A stretch of 64,000 nt of DNA from Telluria antibiotica (GTDB lineage Bacteria; Pseudomonadota; Gammaproteobacteria; Burkholderiales; Burkholderiaceae_D). Every line of letters begins with the position of its first letter. The stretch's first letter is position 1. A program made the position numbers and the translations under genes. This document shows positions 1 through 6,787 of the stretch, one piece after another. The DNA is taken from contig NZ_JAAQOM010000019.1 of assembly GCF_011682055.1 (NCBI RefSeq), positions 85,185 through 149,184 on the forward strand. Direction: 5' to 3'. Below the pieces are notes generated by a model. That model was not told the DNA's origin. It searched no databases and saw nothing but the letters and a program-made list of their open reading frames with translations.

Positions 1-60
1 GGTGGCCTTCGGGAGGCCGACGGGACGGGCGGCGAGGCGGAATTGCCGGTTCATGGTCAT
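1..60 (-). CDS. NADP-dependent oxidoreductase (MDR/CurA-like), 5' fragment
   Basis: Only the first 20 codons are in the window; the gene reads leftward off the edge. They translate as MTMNRQFRLAARPVGLPKAT, the typical N-terminus of zinc-independent medium-chain NADP-dependent oxidoreductases of the curcumin/2-alkenal reductase type. A strong ribosome site GGAGGAGA lies at 67-74 on the minus strand, 6 bases from the ATG at 60-58. It is divergent from purU. The family call rests on N-terminal resemblance alone. Confidence 0.6.
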   Translation of the reverse strand, partial: MTMNRQFRLAARPVGLPKAT

Positions 61-157
61 GCGTGTCTCCTCCTGTGATGTTCAAAAATGCCGGAATGGC
101 AATCCATGCGACAATGGCCGGGATCAGTCAACCTCAACCATTCTGAAGTCTTTAGCA

Positions 158-1024
158 ATGTATCCAGAATATATCCTGACCTTGTCCTGCCTGGATCACC
201 GCGGCATCGTGCTGCGCGTGTCGGGCTTTCTTGCCGAACACGGCTGCAACATCATCGACTCGGCCCAGTTCGGCGATCCGGAATCGAAGCTGTTCTTCAT
301 GCGCGTGCACTTCGCGCTGGAAGACGATGCCATGTCCGACGAATTGCTGCGCGCCGGCTTCGGCTCGCTGTGCCAGGACCTGGGCGCGCAGGGGGCGCTG
401 CACGACGCGAAGCGGAAACCGCGCGTGCTGATCATGGTGTCGAAGATCGGCCATTGCCTGAACGACCTGCTGTTCCGCTACCGCAGCGGCCTGCTGCCGG
501 TGGAGATTCCCGCCATCGTGTCGAACCACATGGACTTCTACCAGCTCGCGGCCAGTTACAATATCCCATTCCACCACTTGCCGCTCGAGGCCGGTGCCAG
601 CGAATCGGCCAAGCTCGCCCAGGAGGCGCGCATCATCGAACTGCTCGACACCCACCACATCGACCTGGTCGTGCTGGCGCGCTACATGCAGATCCTGTCG
701 CCGGGCCTGTGCGAAGCCTTGAGGGGCAGGGCGATCAACATCCACCATTCGTTCCTGCCCAGCTTCAAGGGTGCGCGTCCGTATGCGCAGGCGCACAAGC
801 GCGGTGTCAAGCTGATCGGCGCGACGGCCCACTTCGTCACGGGCGACCTGGACGAAGGCCCGATCATCGAGCAGGACGTCGAGCGCGTCGGCCACGCGAT
901 GAGCGTGGACCAGCTGACGGCCATCGGCCGCGACGTCGAGAGCGTCGTGCTGGCCCGCGCGGTCAAGTGGTTCGTGGAACACCGTATCCTGCTGAACGGC
1001 GACAAGACCGTCGTGTTCAGCTGA
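158..1024 (+). CDS. purU: Formyltetrahydrofolate deformylase
   Basis: Hydrolyses 10-formyl-tetrahydrofolate to tetrahydrofolate plus formate, supplying formate for PurT and balancing one-carbon pools in the cytosol. The 288-residue protein (E. coli PurU is about 280) has an N-terminal ACT domain (about 5-80) and a C-terminal formyl-transferase fold (about 88-280). The catalytic trio is visible as N194 and H196 in AINIHHSFLP and D232 in GDLDEGPII. The frame is open further upstream, but MYPEYILTLS at 158 starts exactly where the ACT domain begins. The purine-poor leader before it shows no strong Shine-Dalgarno, so the start is chosen on homology. Confidence 0.95.
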   Translation: MYPEYILTLSCLDHRGIVLRVSGFLAEHGCNIIDSAQFGDPESKLFFMRVHFALEDDAMSDELLRAGFGSLCQDLGAQGALHDAKRKPRVLIMVSKIGHCLNDLLFRYRSGLLPVEIPAIVSNHMDFYQLAASYNIPFHHLPLEAGASESAKLAQEARIIELLDTHHIDLVVLARYMQILSPGLCEALRGRAINIHHSFLPSFKGARPYAQAHKRGVKLIGATAHFVTGDLDEGPIIEQDVERVGHAMSVDQLTAIGRDVESVVLARAVKWFVEHRILLNGDKTVVFS

Positions 1025-1051
1025 ACCCGACCGACAGAAAAGATTGAATAG

Positions 1052-1594
1052 ATGGCCCTGAAAGCTACGATTTACAAGGCGGACCTGAGCATTGCGGACA
1101 TGGACCGCAACTACTACCAGGAGCACGCGCTCACGATCGCGCGGCATCCTTCCGAAACGGACGAGCGCGTGATGATCCGCCTGCTCGCCTTCGCCCTGCA
1201 CGCCGACCCCCTGCTTACCTACGGCAAGGACTTGTTCGACGTCGAGGAGCCCGCCCTGTGGCTCAAGGACCTGACCGGCGCCATCGACCTCTGGATCGAG
1301 GTCGGCCAGCCCGACGAACGCCGTCTCATGAAGGCGGCCGGCCGCGCCGAACACGTGGTCGTGTACAGCTACAGCGCCACCAGCAACATCTGGTTCAAGG
1401 GCCTGGCCAGCAAGCTCGAACGCACGAGGAAGATCTCCATCATCAACATCCCGGCCGAGACGAGCGCCCAGCTCGAACAGATGGCCCAGCGCTCCATGCA
1501 GCTGCAATGCACGATCCAGGACGGCCAGGTGTGGCTGACGGACGGCGAGCGCACGGTGCAGGTCGAGCGCGAGATCCTGATGGCCGAGCGCTGA
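1052..1594 (+). CDS. yaeQ: YaeQ family protein
   Basis: A 180-residue protein matching the YaeQ family over its whole length: start MALKATIYKADL, internal DRNYYQEHALTIARHPSETDERVMIRLLAF broken here only for description, and the later EVGQPDERR and VVYSYS segments. YaeQ proteins adopt a PD-(D/E)XK nuclease-like fold; the E and Q/D of the EVGQPD strand would form part of that core. The biological role is not settled; early links to RfaH suppression in E. coli were not firm. It lies 27 bases after purU on the same strand and may be co-transcribed with it. Confidence 0.9.
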   Translation: MALKATIYKADLSIADMDRNYYQEHALTIARHPSETDERVMIRLLAFALHADPLLTYGKDLFDVEEPALWLKDLTGAIDLWIEVGQPDERRLMKAAGRAEHVVVYSYSATSNIWFKGLASKLERTRKISIINIPAETSAQLEQMAQRSMQLQCTIQDGQVWLTDGERTVQVEREILMAER

Positions 1595-1648
1595 CCCGGC
1601 TGGGCAATTTGTCCTGGGGCAGCGCGCGCCACGCCGTGCATACGCGGC

Positions 1649-1654
1649 TATAAT
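1649..1654 (+). promoter_or_regulatory. -10 box TATAAT, candidate leaderless promoter
   Basis: A perfect TATAAT ends six bases before the ATG at 1661. Transcription starting the usual 6-8 bases after a -10 box would begin at or next to the start codon, so the DUF2946 mRNA may be leaderless. No good -35 hexamer is seen at 16-18 bases. A similar arrangement (CATAAT, six bases, ATG) occurs at 30566. Confidence 0.45.
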
Positions 1655-1660
1655 CGACGG

Positions 1661-2047
1661 ATGCTGATTCGTCCGACAAGACGCTTGCGTGTCGTGTGGC
1701 TGGCGCTGTTCGCCGTGCTGCTGAACGCGCTCGCGCCTACGGTGTCGCATGCGCTGGCCGCGAGCCGGCCGGCGATTCCCGTCGACGTCTGCAGTGTCGA
1801 CGGCGGCGCCCCGTTCGCCGCCGCGGCCGCGCTGCTCATGCAGGAGGACCACGGCGCGATGGGCCTCCTGGGCGATTGCGGCTACTGCCTCGCCCACGCA
1901 GGCGCGCACGGCCTGCCGCCGCCCGTCCATTCCTTGCTCGTGCCGGCACTCGGTGCCGAGCCCCGGCCGTTCCTGTTCCACCACGCGCCCCGTCCGCTCG
2001 CCATCTGGCTCGCGGCCGTGCCCCGTGGGCCGCCTGTCTTCGCCTGA
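1661..2047 (+). CDS. DUF2946 family protein
   Basis: A 128-residue secreted or membrane-anchored protein: basic N-terminus followed by a hydrophobic stretch (about 10-33, VVWLALFAVLLNALAPTVS), a central DCGYCLAHA motif, and a hydrophobic/Pro-rich tail. The CxxC-H motif and position are typical of DUF2946, a family of unknown biochemistry often found next to copper genes. Here it directly precedes a PCu(A)C chaperone, a YcnI-like protein and a TonB-dependent receptor on the same strand, which supports a copper role by context only. Confidence 0.8.
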   Translation: MLIRPTRRLRVVWLALFAVLLNALAPTVSHALAASRPAIPVDVCSVDGGAPFAAAAALLMQEDHGAMGLLGDCGYCLAHAGAHGLPPPVHSLLVPALGAEPRPFLFHHAPRPLAIWLAAVPRGPPVFA

Positions 2048-2097
2048 TTTTTTGTTCCGGTGCGCCGCACCGTTCGTCCATTCTCTCAGGTGAAGTC

Positions 2098-2544
2098 ATG
2101 TATAAAAAAATGCTCATGCTGGCCGTTGCCAGCCTCGTTACGACGTCCGCCGCGTTCGCCCAGGTAACCGTCGCCGACCCGTGGATCCGCGCCACCGTGC
2201 CCGCGCAGAAGACGGCCGGCGCCTTCATGGAACTGCGTTCGGCGAAGGCCACGCGCCTCGTCGACGTGCAAAGCCCCGTCGCGGGCCGAGCCGAAGTCCA
2301 CCAGATGGCCATGGAAGGCCAGACCATGCGCATGCAGACGGCCGACGGGATCGACCTGCCCGCGGGCCAGACCGTCAAGCTCGGCGCGGGCGGCTACCAC
2401 GTCATGCTGTTCGACCTGAAGCGGCAGCTGAAGGACGGCGAACAGGTGCCGCTGACCCTGACCTTCGTCGGGGCCGACAAGAAGCGCGAGGCCGTCACCG
2501 TGCAGGTGCCGGTCAAGCCGCTGACGTACACCGCCGCGCACTGA
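2098..2544 (+). CDS. Periplasmic copper chaperone PCu(A)C
   Basis: Binds Cu(I) in the periplasm and hands it to cytochrome oxidase assembly (CuA/CuB sites). The 148-residue protein has a signal peptide (MYKKMLMLAVASLVTTSAAFA, cleavage near 21) and the conserved His/Met ligand pattern: EVHQMAMEGQTMRM in the first half and GGYHVMLFDL in the second. The start at 2098 follows CTCAGGTGA. Placement between DUF2946 and a YcnI-like gene is a recurring proteobacterial copper arrangement. Confidence 0.93.
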   Translation: MYKKMLMLAVASLVTTSAAFAQVTVADPWIRATVPAQKTAGAFMELRSAKATRLVDVQSPVAGRAEVHQMAMEGQTMRMQTADGIDLPAGQTVKLGAGGYHVMLFDLKRQLKDGEQVPLTLTFVGADKKREAVTVQVPVKPLTYTAAH

Positions 2545-2555
2545 CGGAGGCCGTG

Positions 2556-3053
2556 ATGAAAGCATTTTTCTGGATCGCCGCCCTGTGCGCGGCGCCGCTG
2601 GCGCACGCCCATATCACCGTCGCCCCGGCCAGCGCGCCGGCCGGCGCCTATCAAACCCTCGTGTTCAAGGTCGGCCACGGCTGCGACGCCAGCGCGACGA
2701 CCGGCATCACCGTGCAACTGCCGGACGGCGTGACGGCGAAGCCCATGCCCAAGCCGGGTTGGACCGTCGACCTCGCCGAAGGCAAGCTCGCGGCGCCGCT
2801 GCAAATGCACGGCAAGACGATCACGAGCGCCGTGCGCGCCATCACGTGGCGCGGCGGCCCGCTGCCGGACGCCTACTACGACGAATTCACGGTGCAGGCC
2901 AAGCTGCCGGATGCGCCGGGCCGCTACGTGTTCAAGGTGGGCCAGCAGTGCGAAACAGGCCGTACGGACTGGGTCGACGTCGCGCCCGAATCGAAGACGC
3001 CCGCACCGGTGCTGGACGTGACGCCCGCCGCGATGCCACCGCACCACCATTGA
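2556..3053 (+). CDS. YcnI-like (DUF1775) copper-binding protein
   Basis: A 165-residue exported protein with signal peptide MKAFFWIAALCAAPLAHA, so mature residue 1 is His, followed by ITVAP. An N-terminal His-Ile-Thr after cleavage is the hallmark of YcnI/DUF1775 proteins, where the N-terminal histidine helps bind copper (known of the family). The C-terminus ends in PPHHH, a second possible metal site. The start overlaps nothing and lies 11 bases after PCu(A)C with GGAGG at 2546-2550 as ribosome site. Unlike many YcnI proteins it has no C-terminal transmembrane anchor. Confidence 0.88.
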   Translation: MKAFFWIAALCAAPLAHAHITVAPASAPAGAYQTLVFKVGHGCDASATTGITVQLPDGVTAKPMPKPGWTVDLAEGKLAAPLQMHGKTITSAVRAITWRGGPLPDAYYDEFTVQAKLPDAPGRYVFKVGQQCETGRTDWVDVAPESKTPAPVLDVTPAAMPPHHH

Positions 3054-3060
3054 GGTGCGC

Positions 3061-5358
3061 ATGCGACATCGACATCATCGCCTCGCGCTCGCCGCGCTGG
3101 CGTGCCTGGCCGCGCCCGCGCACGCGCGCGCCGGCGACGGGCCCGCGCAGCTTGACACCGTGATCGTGACGGGCGGGCGCCCCACGTCGCTGCCCGCGCA
3201 GATCCCGACGACGATCGAAGGCATCACGGGTGCCCAGGTCGAGGAGAGGATCAACGCGTTCGACAGCGAGGACGCGCTGAAATACCTGCCCAGCCTGAAC
3301 GTGCGCAAGCGCTACACGGGCGACTACGACCACGCCGTCCTCGCGAGCCGCGCGTCCGGCACGGGCAATAGCGCGCGCTCGCTCGTGTACGCCGACGGCA
3401 TCCTGCTCTCGAACCTGCTCGGCAACGGCGCGTCGTACACGCCGCGCTGGGGCCTCGTCACGCCGGAGGAAATCGAGCGCGTCGACGTGCTGTACGGCCC
3501 GTTCGCGGCCGCGTACCCGGGCAACTCGGTGGGCGCCGTCGTCGACTTCCAGACGCGCATGCCGACGAAGCGCGAGGCCCACGTCAAGCTGTCCGGCTAC
3601 GCGCAGGACTTCAAGCTGTACCGCACCGATGGCCGCTACGACGGCTGGCAGGGCAGCGCATCGCTGGGCGACCGCAGCGGCGCGTGGTCGTACTGGATCG
3701 ACGTGTCGCGGCTGGACAGCGAAGCGCAGCCCATCGCGTTCGCGAACAAGCTGCTGTCGGCCGGCGTGCCGGGCGATGCGGGCGTGCCGGTGACAGGCGC
3801 GGTGGCCGGCCGCACTCCGTCGAACAAGGACTGGTGGCTGATCGGCGCGACGAACCGGACGCACACGGTGCAGGACCACGCGAAGTTCAAGCTCGCGTGG
3901 GACGTCACGCCGAAGCTGCGCGCCAGCTACACGTTCGGGTGGTGGCGCAACGAAGCGACACGCGTATCCGAATCGTATATGCGCGATGGGGCCGGCACCC
4001 CCGTCTACACGGCCAGCCGCGTGAACATCGACGGCCGCGCGTACGACGTGAAGGCCTCCGACTTCGCGCCGAGCCGCGCCACGTTGGAACACGCGATGCA
4101 CGGGCTGTCGCTGAAGCACCATGGTCGCGACACGTTCGACTGGGAGATCGCCGCCAGCGTGTACGACTATGCGCGCGACCTCGTGCGCACGCCGACGGTG
4201 CTCGTGCGGGATGCGGATACGAACGGCGCCGGCCAGGTCACGGACATGCACGGCAGCGCCTGGAACACGCTGGCGCTGAAGGGCATCTGGCGGCCCGATG
4301 CGGGCCCGCTGTCCGGGCACACGGTCGAAATCGGGCTGCAGTCGGATCACGCGAAGCTGCGCTCCCGCGTGCTCGCCAGCGCCGCGGACTGGCTGCATGC
4401 GGGCGACGGCCGGCAGGTCTCGGTCTTCAACGGCAACACGTGGCTGGAAAGCCTGTACGGGCAGGACAGCTGGCGCATCGGCGACGCGTGGCGCGCCACG
4501 TTGGGCGTCCGCGCCGAGCGGTGGCGGGCGTACGGCGGCGAACTGTCGAATGCCGTGCTCGCGGCGCCGCTGCCGTTCCCGGGCCGCAGCGAGATCGGGT
4601 GGTCGCCGAAGGCCGCGCTGGCGTGGCGCGTGGACGCCAGGTGGACGTTGAAGGCGTCGACGGGCCGCGCCGTGCGCAATCCGACGGCGGCCGAGCTGTT
4701 CCAGGGGACCGTCGTCGACAACGCCATCGTCAACAGCGATCCGAACCTGAAGGCGGAGAAGTCATGGACGAGCGAGCTGTCGGCCGAGACGCTGGGCGAT
4801 GCGGGTTCGCTGCGCGTGACGGCATTCCGCGAGACGACGCGCGACGCGCTGTACTCGCAGCCGCTGGCCGTTGCCGGCGGCACGACGGTGAACGCCGTGC
4901 AGAACGTGGGGCGCATCCGCACGAACGGCCTGGAGATGTCCGCGCAGGCCGACGACGTGGGCATCAAGGGACTCGGGTTCGCAGGCAGCCTCACGTATGC
5001 CGACTCCATCATCACGGAGAACGCCGGGTTTCCCGCCAGCGTAGGCAAATGGCAGCCGCGCGTGCCGCGCTGGCGCGCGACCATGCTGGCGACGTGGAAG
5101 GCGACCGACCATTGGACCGCGGCGCTGGGTGGGCGCTACAGCGGGCGCCAGTACTCGACGCTGGACAACAGCGACCCGAACGGCAACGCGTACATGGGGG
5201 TGTCGGACTATCTCGTGTTCGATGCAAGGCTGCGGTATCGGTTCGACCGGCAGTGGAGCGCGGCGGTGGGCGTCGACAACGTCAACGACCGCACCTATTG
5301 GGCGTTTCACCCGTACACGCAGCGGACCGTGGTGGCCGAGGTGAGGTGGGACCTGTAA
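3061..5358 (+). CDS. TonB-dependent outer-membrane receptor, probably copper-related
   Basis: A receptor of about 765 residues: signal peptide (about 1-26), a TonB-box-like region LDTVIVTGG, plug domain (about 35-160, with IERVDVLYGPFAAAYPGNSVGAVVDF), and a 22-strand barrel ending in an aromatic C-terminus (VAEVRWDL). It starts eight bases after the YcnI stop; GAGG at 3052-3055 favours the ATG at 3061 over the GTG at 3055. Gene order DUF2946-PCu(A)C-YcnI-receptor suggests uptake of copper or a copper complex, as with OprC-type receptors. The substrate is inference. Confidence 0.88.
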   Translation: MRHRHHRLALAALACLAAPAHARAGDGPAQLDTVIVTGGRPTSLPAQIPTTIEGITGAQVEERINAFDSEDALKYLPSLNVRKRYTGDYDHAVLASRASGTGNSARSLVYADGILLSNLLGNGASYTPRWGLVTPEEIERVDVLYGPFAAAYPGNSVGAVVDFQTRMPTKREAHVKLSGYAQDFKLYRTDGRYDGWQGSASLGDRSGAWSYWIDVSRLDSEAQPIAFANKLLSAGVPGDAGVPVTGAVAGRTPSNKDWWLIGATNRTHTVQDHAKFKLAWDVTPKLRASYTFGWWRNEATRVSESYMRDGAGTPVYTASRVNIDGRAYDVKASDFAPSRATLEHAMHGLSLKHHGRDTFDWEIAASVYDYARDLVRTPTVLVRDADTNGAGQVTDMHGSAWNTLALKGIWRPDAGPLSGHTVEIGLQSDHAKLRSRVLASAADWLHAGDGRQVSVFNGNTWLESLYGQDSWRIGDAWRATLGVRAERWRAYGGELSNAVLAAPLPFPGRSEIGWSPKAALAWRVDARWTLKASTGRAVRNPTAAELFQGTVVDNAIVNSDPNLKAEKSWTSELSAETLGDAGSLRVTAFRETTRDALYSQPLAVAGGTTVNAVQNVGRIRTNGLEMSAQADDVGIKGLGFAGSLTYADSIITENAGFPASVGKWQPRVPRWRATMLATWKATDHWTAALGGRYSGRQYSTLDNSDPNGNAYMGVSDYLVFDARLRYRFDRQWSAAVGVDNVNDRTYWAFHPYTQRTVVAEVRWDL

Positions 5359-5393
5359 CGGGGGCCGGTGACGTTCCGGTGACGCACGCGTTT

Positions 5394-5419
5394 GGTGGGC
5401 AAGGGTTGCCCACCCTACG
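5394..5419 (+). repeat. REP-like palindrome, single copy
   Basis: Perfect inverted repeat with arms GGTGGGCAA and TTGCCCACC around GGG, followed by CTACG. The same design (arm, GGG/CCC core, arm, CCCTAC flank) appears at 52518, once per unit in the 108-bp array, and twice per unit in the 91-bp array. It lies just after the TonB receptor stop and introduces the array. Confidence 0.75.
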
Positions 5420-5430
5420 GCCCGTACCCC

Positions 5431-5862
5431 CGTCACGTACGATCAACCGCCCGCACATCGGCGTTGGGTGGACACGTATGATCAATCGCCATTGCATCGG
5501 CGTAGGGTGGGCACCCCGTGCCCACCGTCCACGCGTCCCGTCACGTACGATCAACCGCCCGCACATCGGCATTGGGTGGACACGTATGATCAATCGCCAT
5601 TGCATCGGCGTAGGGTGGGCACCCCGTGCCCACCGTCCACGCGTCCCGTCACGTACGATCAACCGCCCGCACATCGGCGTTGGGTGGACACGTATGATCA
5701 ATCGCCATTGCATCGACGTAGGGTGGGCACCCCGTGCCCACCGTCCACGCGTCCCGTCACGTACGATCAACCGCCCGCACATCGGCGTTGGGTGGACACG
5801 TATGATCAATCGCCATTGCATCGGCGTAGGGTGGGCACCCCGTGCCCACCGTCCACGCATGA
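5431..5862. repeat. 108-bp tandem repeat, four copies
   Basis: Units start at 5431, 5539, 5647 and 5755 and are almost identical (for example ATTGGGTGG versus GTTGGGTGG, CATCGACG versus CATCGGCG). Each unit holds two diverged copies of a shorter module, CACGTACGATCAACCGCC and CACGTATGATCAATCGCC, about 39 bases apart, then a REP-like hairpin (GGTGGGCAC, CCC, GTGCCCACC). Because 108 is divisible by three, all frames stay open through it, but the peptides are repeats of no known family. The array sits between the 3' ends of two convergent genes. Confidence 0.9.
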
Positions 5863-5863
5863 A

Positions 5864-6634
5864 TCAACGCGGCGACGCGCCCAGCCGCCGCACGCTGCCC
5901 GACCCGACGATCGACCGGGTCACCTGCGGATCGCCGTAGTAGCTGACGTCGCCGGAACCTGCCACGGTCAGGCCCAGGCTGTCCTGTACCCACAACGTGG
6001 CGTCGCCGGAACCGGCCACCGTGACGGTGGCCTTCCCCGTGCGCACATGCCCCAGGTCGACGGTGCCCGAGCCGCCGATGGACACCGACAGGTTGTGGGC
6101 GGAACCGTCGTCCGCCTTCAGATCGCCGCTGCCGCCCAGGGCGACGTTGACGGATTCGCCTTCGATGCGGTGCACCTTGATGGAGCCGGCGCCACCCACG
6201 TCGAACTTGACGCGCCCGCCGCGCACGACGTCGGCCTCGATATTGCCCGAGCCGCCCAGCGCCAGGCGGTCGATGTCGCGCGCCTGCACGACGACCTTGA
6301 TGTTGCGGGTGCGCAGGTGGGCGTCGCGCTTGGCGCGGATCTTCAACGTGCCGTCCTCGACGACCGTCTCGATCAGCGGCAGCAGGTTGTCGTCCGCCTC
6401 GACCGTCACGCCTTCGCGGGCGCTGCCGCTCCTGATCTCGACGTTGCCCGGCAGGGACATCGCCAGGCCGCTGAAATGCGCGACGTCGCGCGCCTGGCGC
6501 TGCACGTGGCCGTTGCCCTGCACCTGTTCGCTCTTGCCCCAGTTCCAGTCGCGGGCCTCCGCTTGCGGGGCGATAGCGACGCAGGCGATGGCGCAGGCGG
6601 CGATCAGGAAACGGCGGGTGGTGGTGGCGGTCAT
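5864..6634 (-). CDS. Secreted DUF2807 (GIN-domain, head of putative auto-adhesin) protein
   Basis: A 256-residue exported protein with signal peptide (about 1-27, ending PQAEA) and a repetitive beta-strand body built of strands separated by GSG/GGSGN motifs (LALGGSGNIEAD, FDVGGAGSIKV, VALGGSGDLKAD, VSIGGSGTVDL, VTVAGSGDATL, LTVAGSGDVSYYG). This is the DUF2807 right-handed beta-helix pattern; function in Proteobacteria is unknown, with cell-envelope or adhesion roles proposed. The ATG at 6634 is chosen because GGGGAG lies 6-11 bases upstream; the frame is open further back without a ribosome site. Confidence 0.85.
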   Translation of the reverse strand: MTATTTRRFLIAACAIACVAIAPQAEARDWNWGKSEQVQGNGHVQRQARDVAHFSGLAMSLPGNVEIRSGSAREGVTVEADDNLLPLIETVVEDGTLKIRAKRDAHLRTRNIKVVVQARDIDRLALGGSGNIEADVVRGGRVKFDVGGAGSIKVHRIEGESVNVALGGSGDLKADDGSAHNLSVSIGGSGTVDLGHVRTGKATVTVAGSGDATLWVQDSLGLTVAGSGDVSYYGDPQVTRSIVGSGSVRRLGASPR

Positions 6635-6787
6635 GGTGGTCTCCCCTGATGTGCTGGATGGTGTCGATGTGGTCATCCTAAGCGGGAGACGGCCGCCGCG
6701 GTACGCGTTTGCGACGGACCGCACGAAAGCCGGAGCGGAATGCACGCAGGCGGTGTGAGCCGCGCGCATCCCGACCTCGTCAAGGCT

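Noticed and set aside
5282..6649. Repeat-encoded proteins running through the 108-bp array in several frames
   Set aside because: Frames stay open only because 108 is divisible by three; products have no ribosome site or family resemblance and run into the DUF2807 gene antisense.
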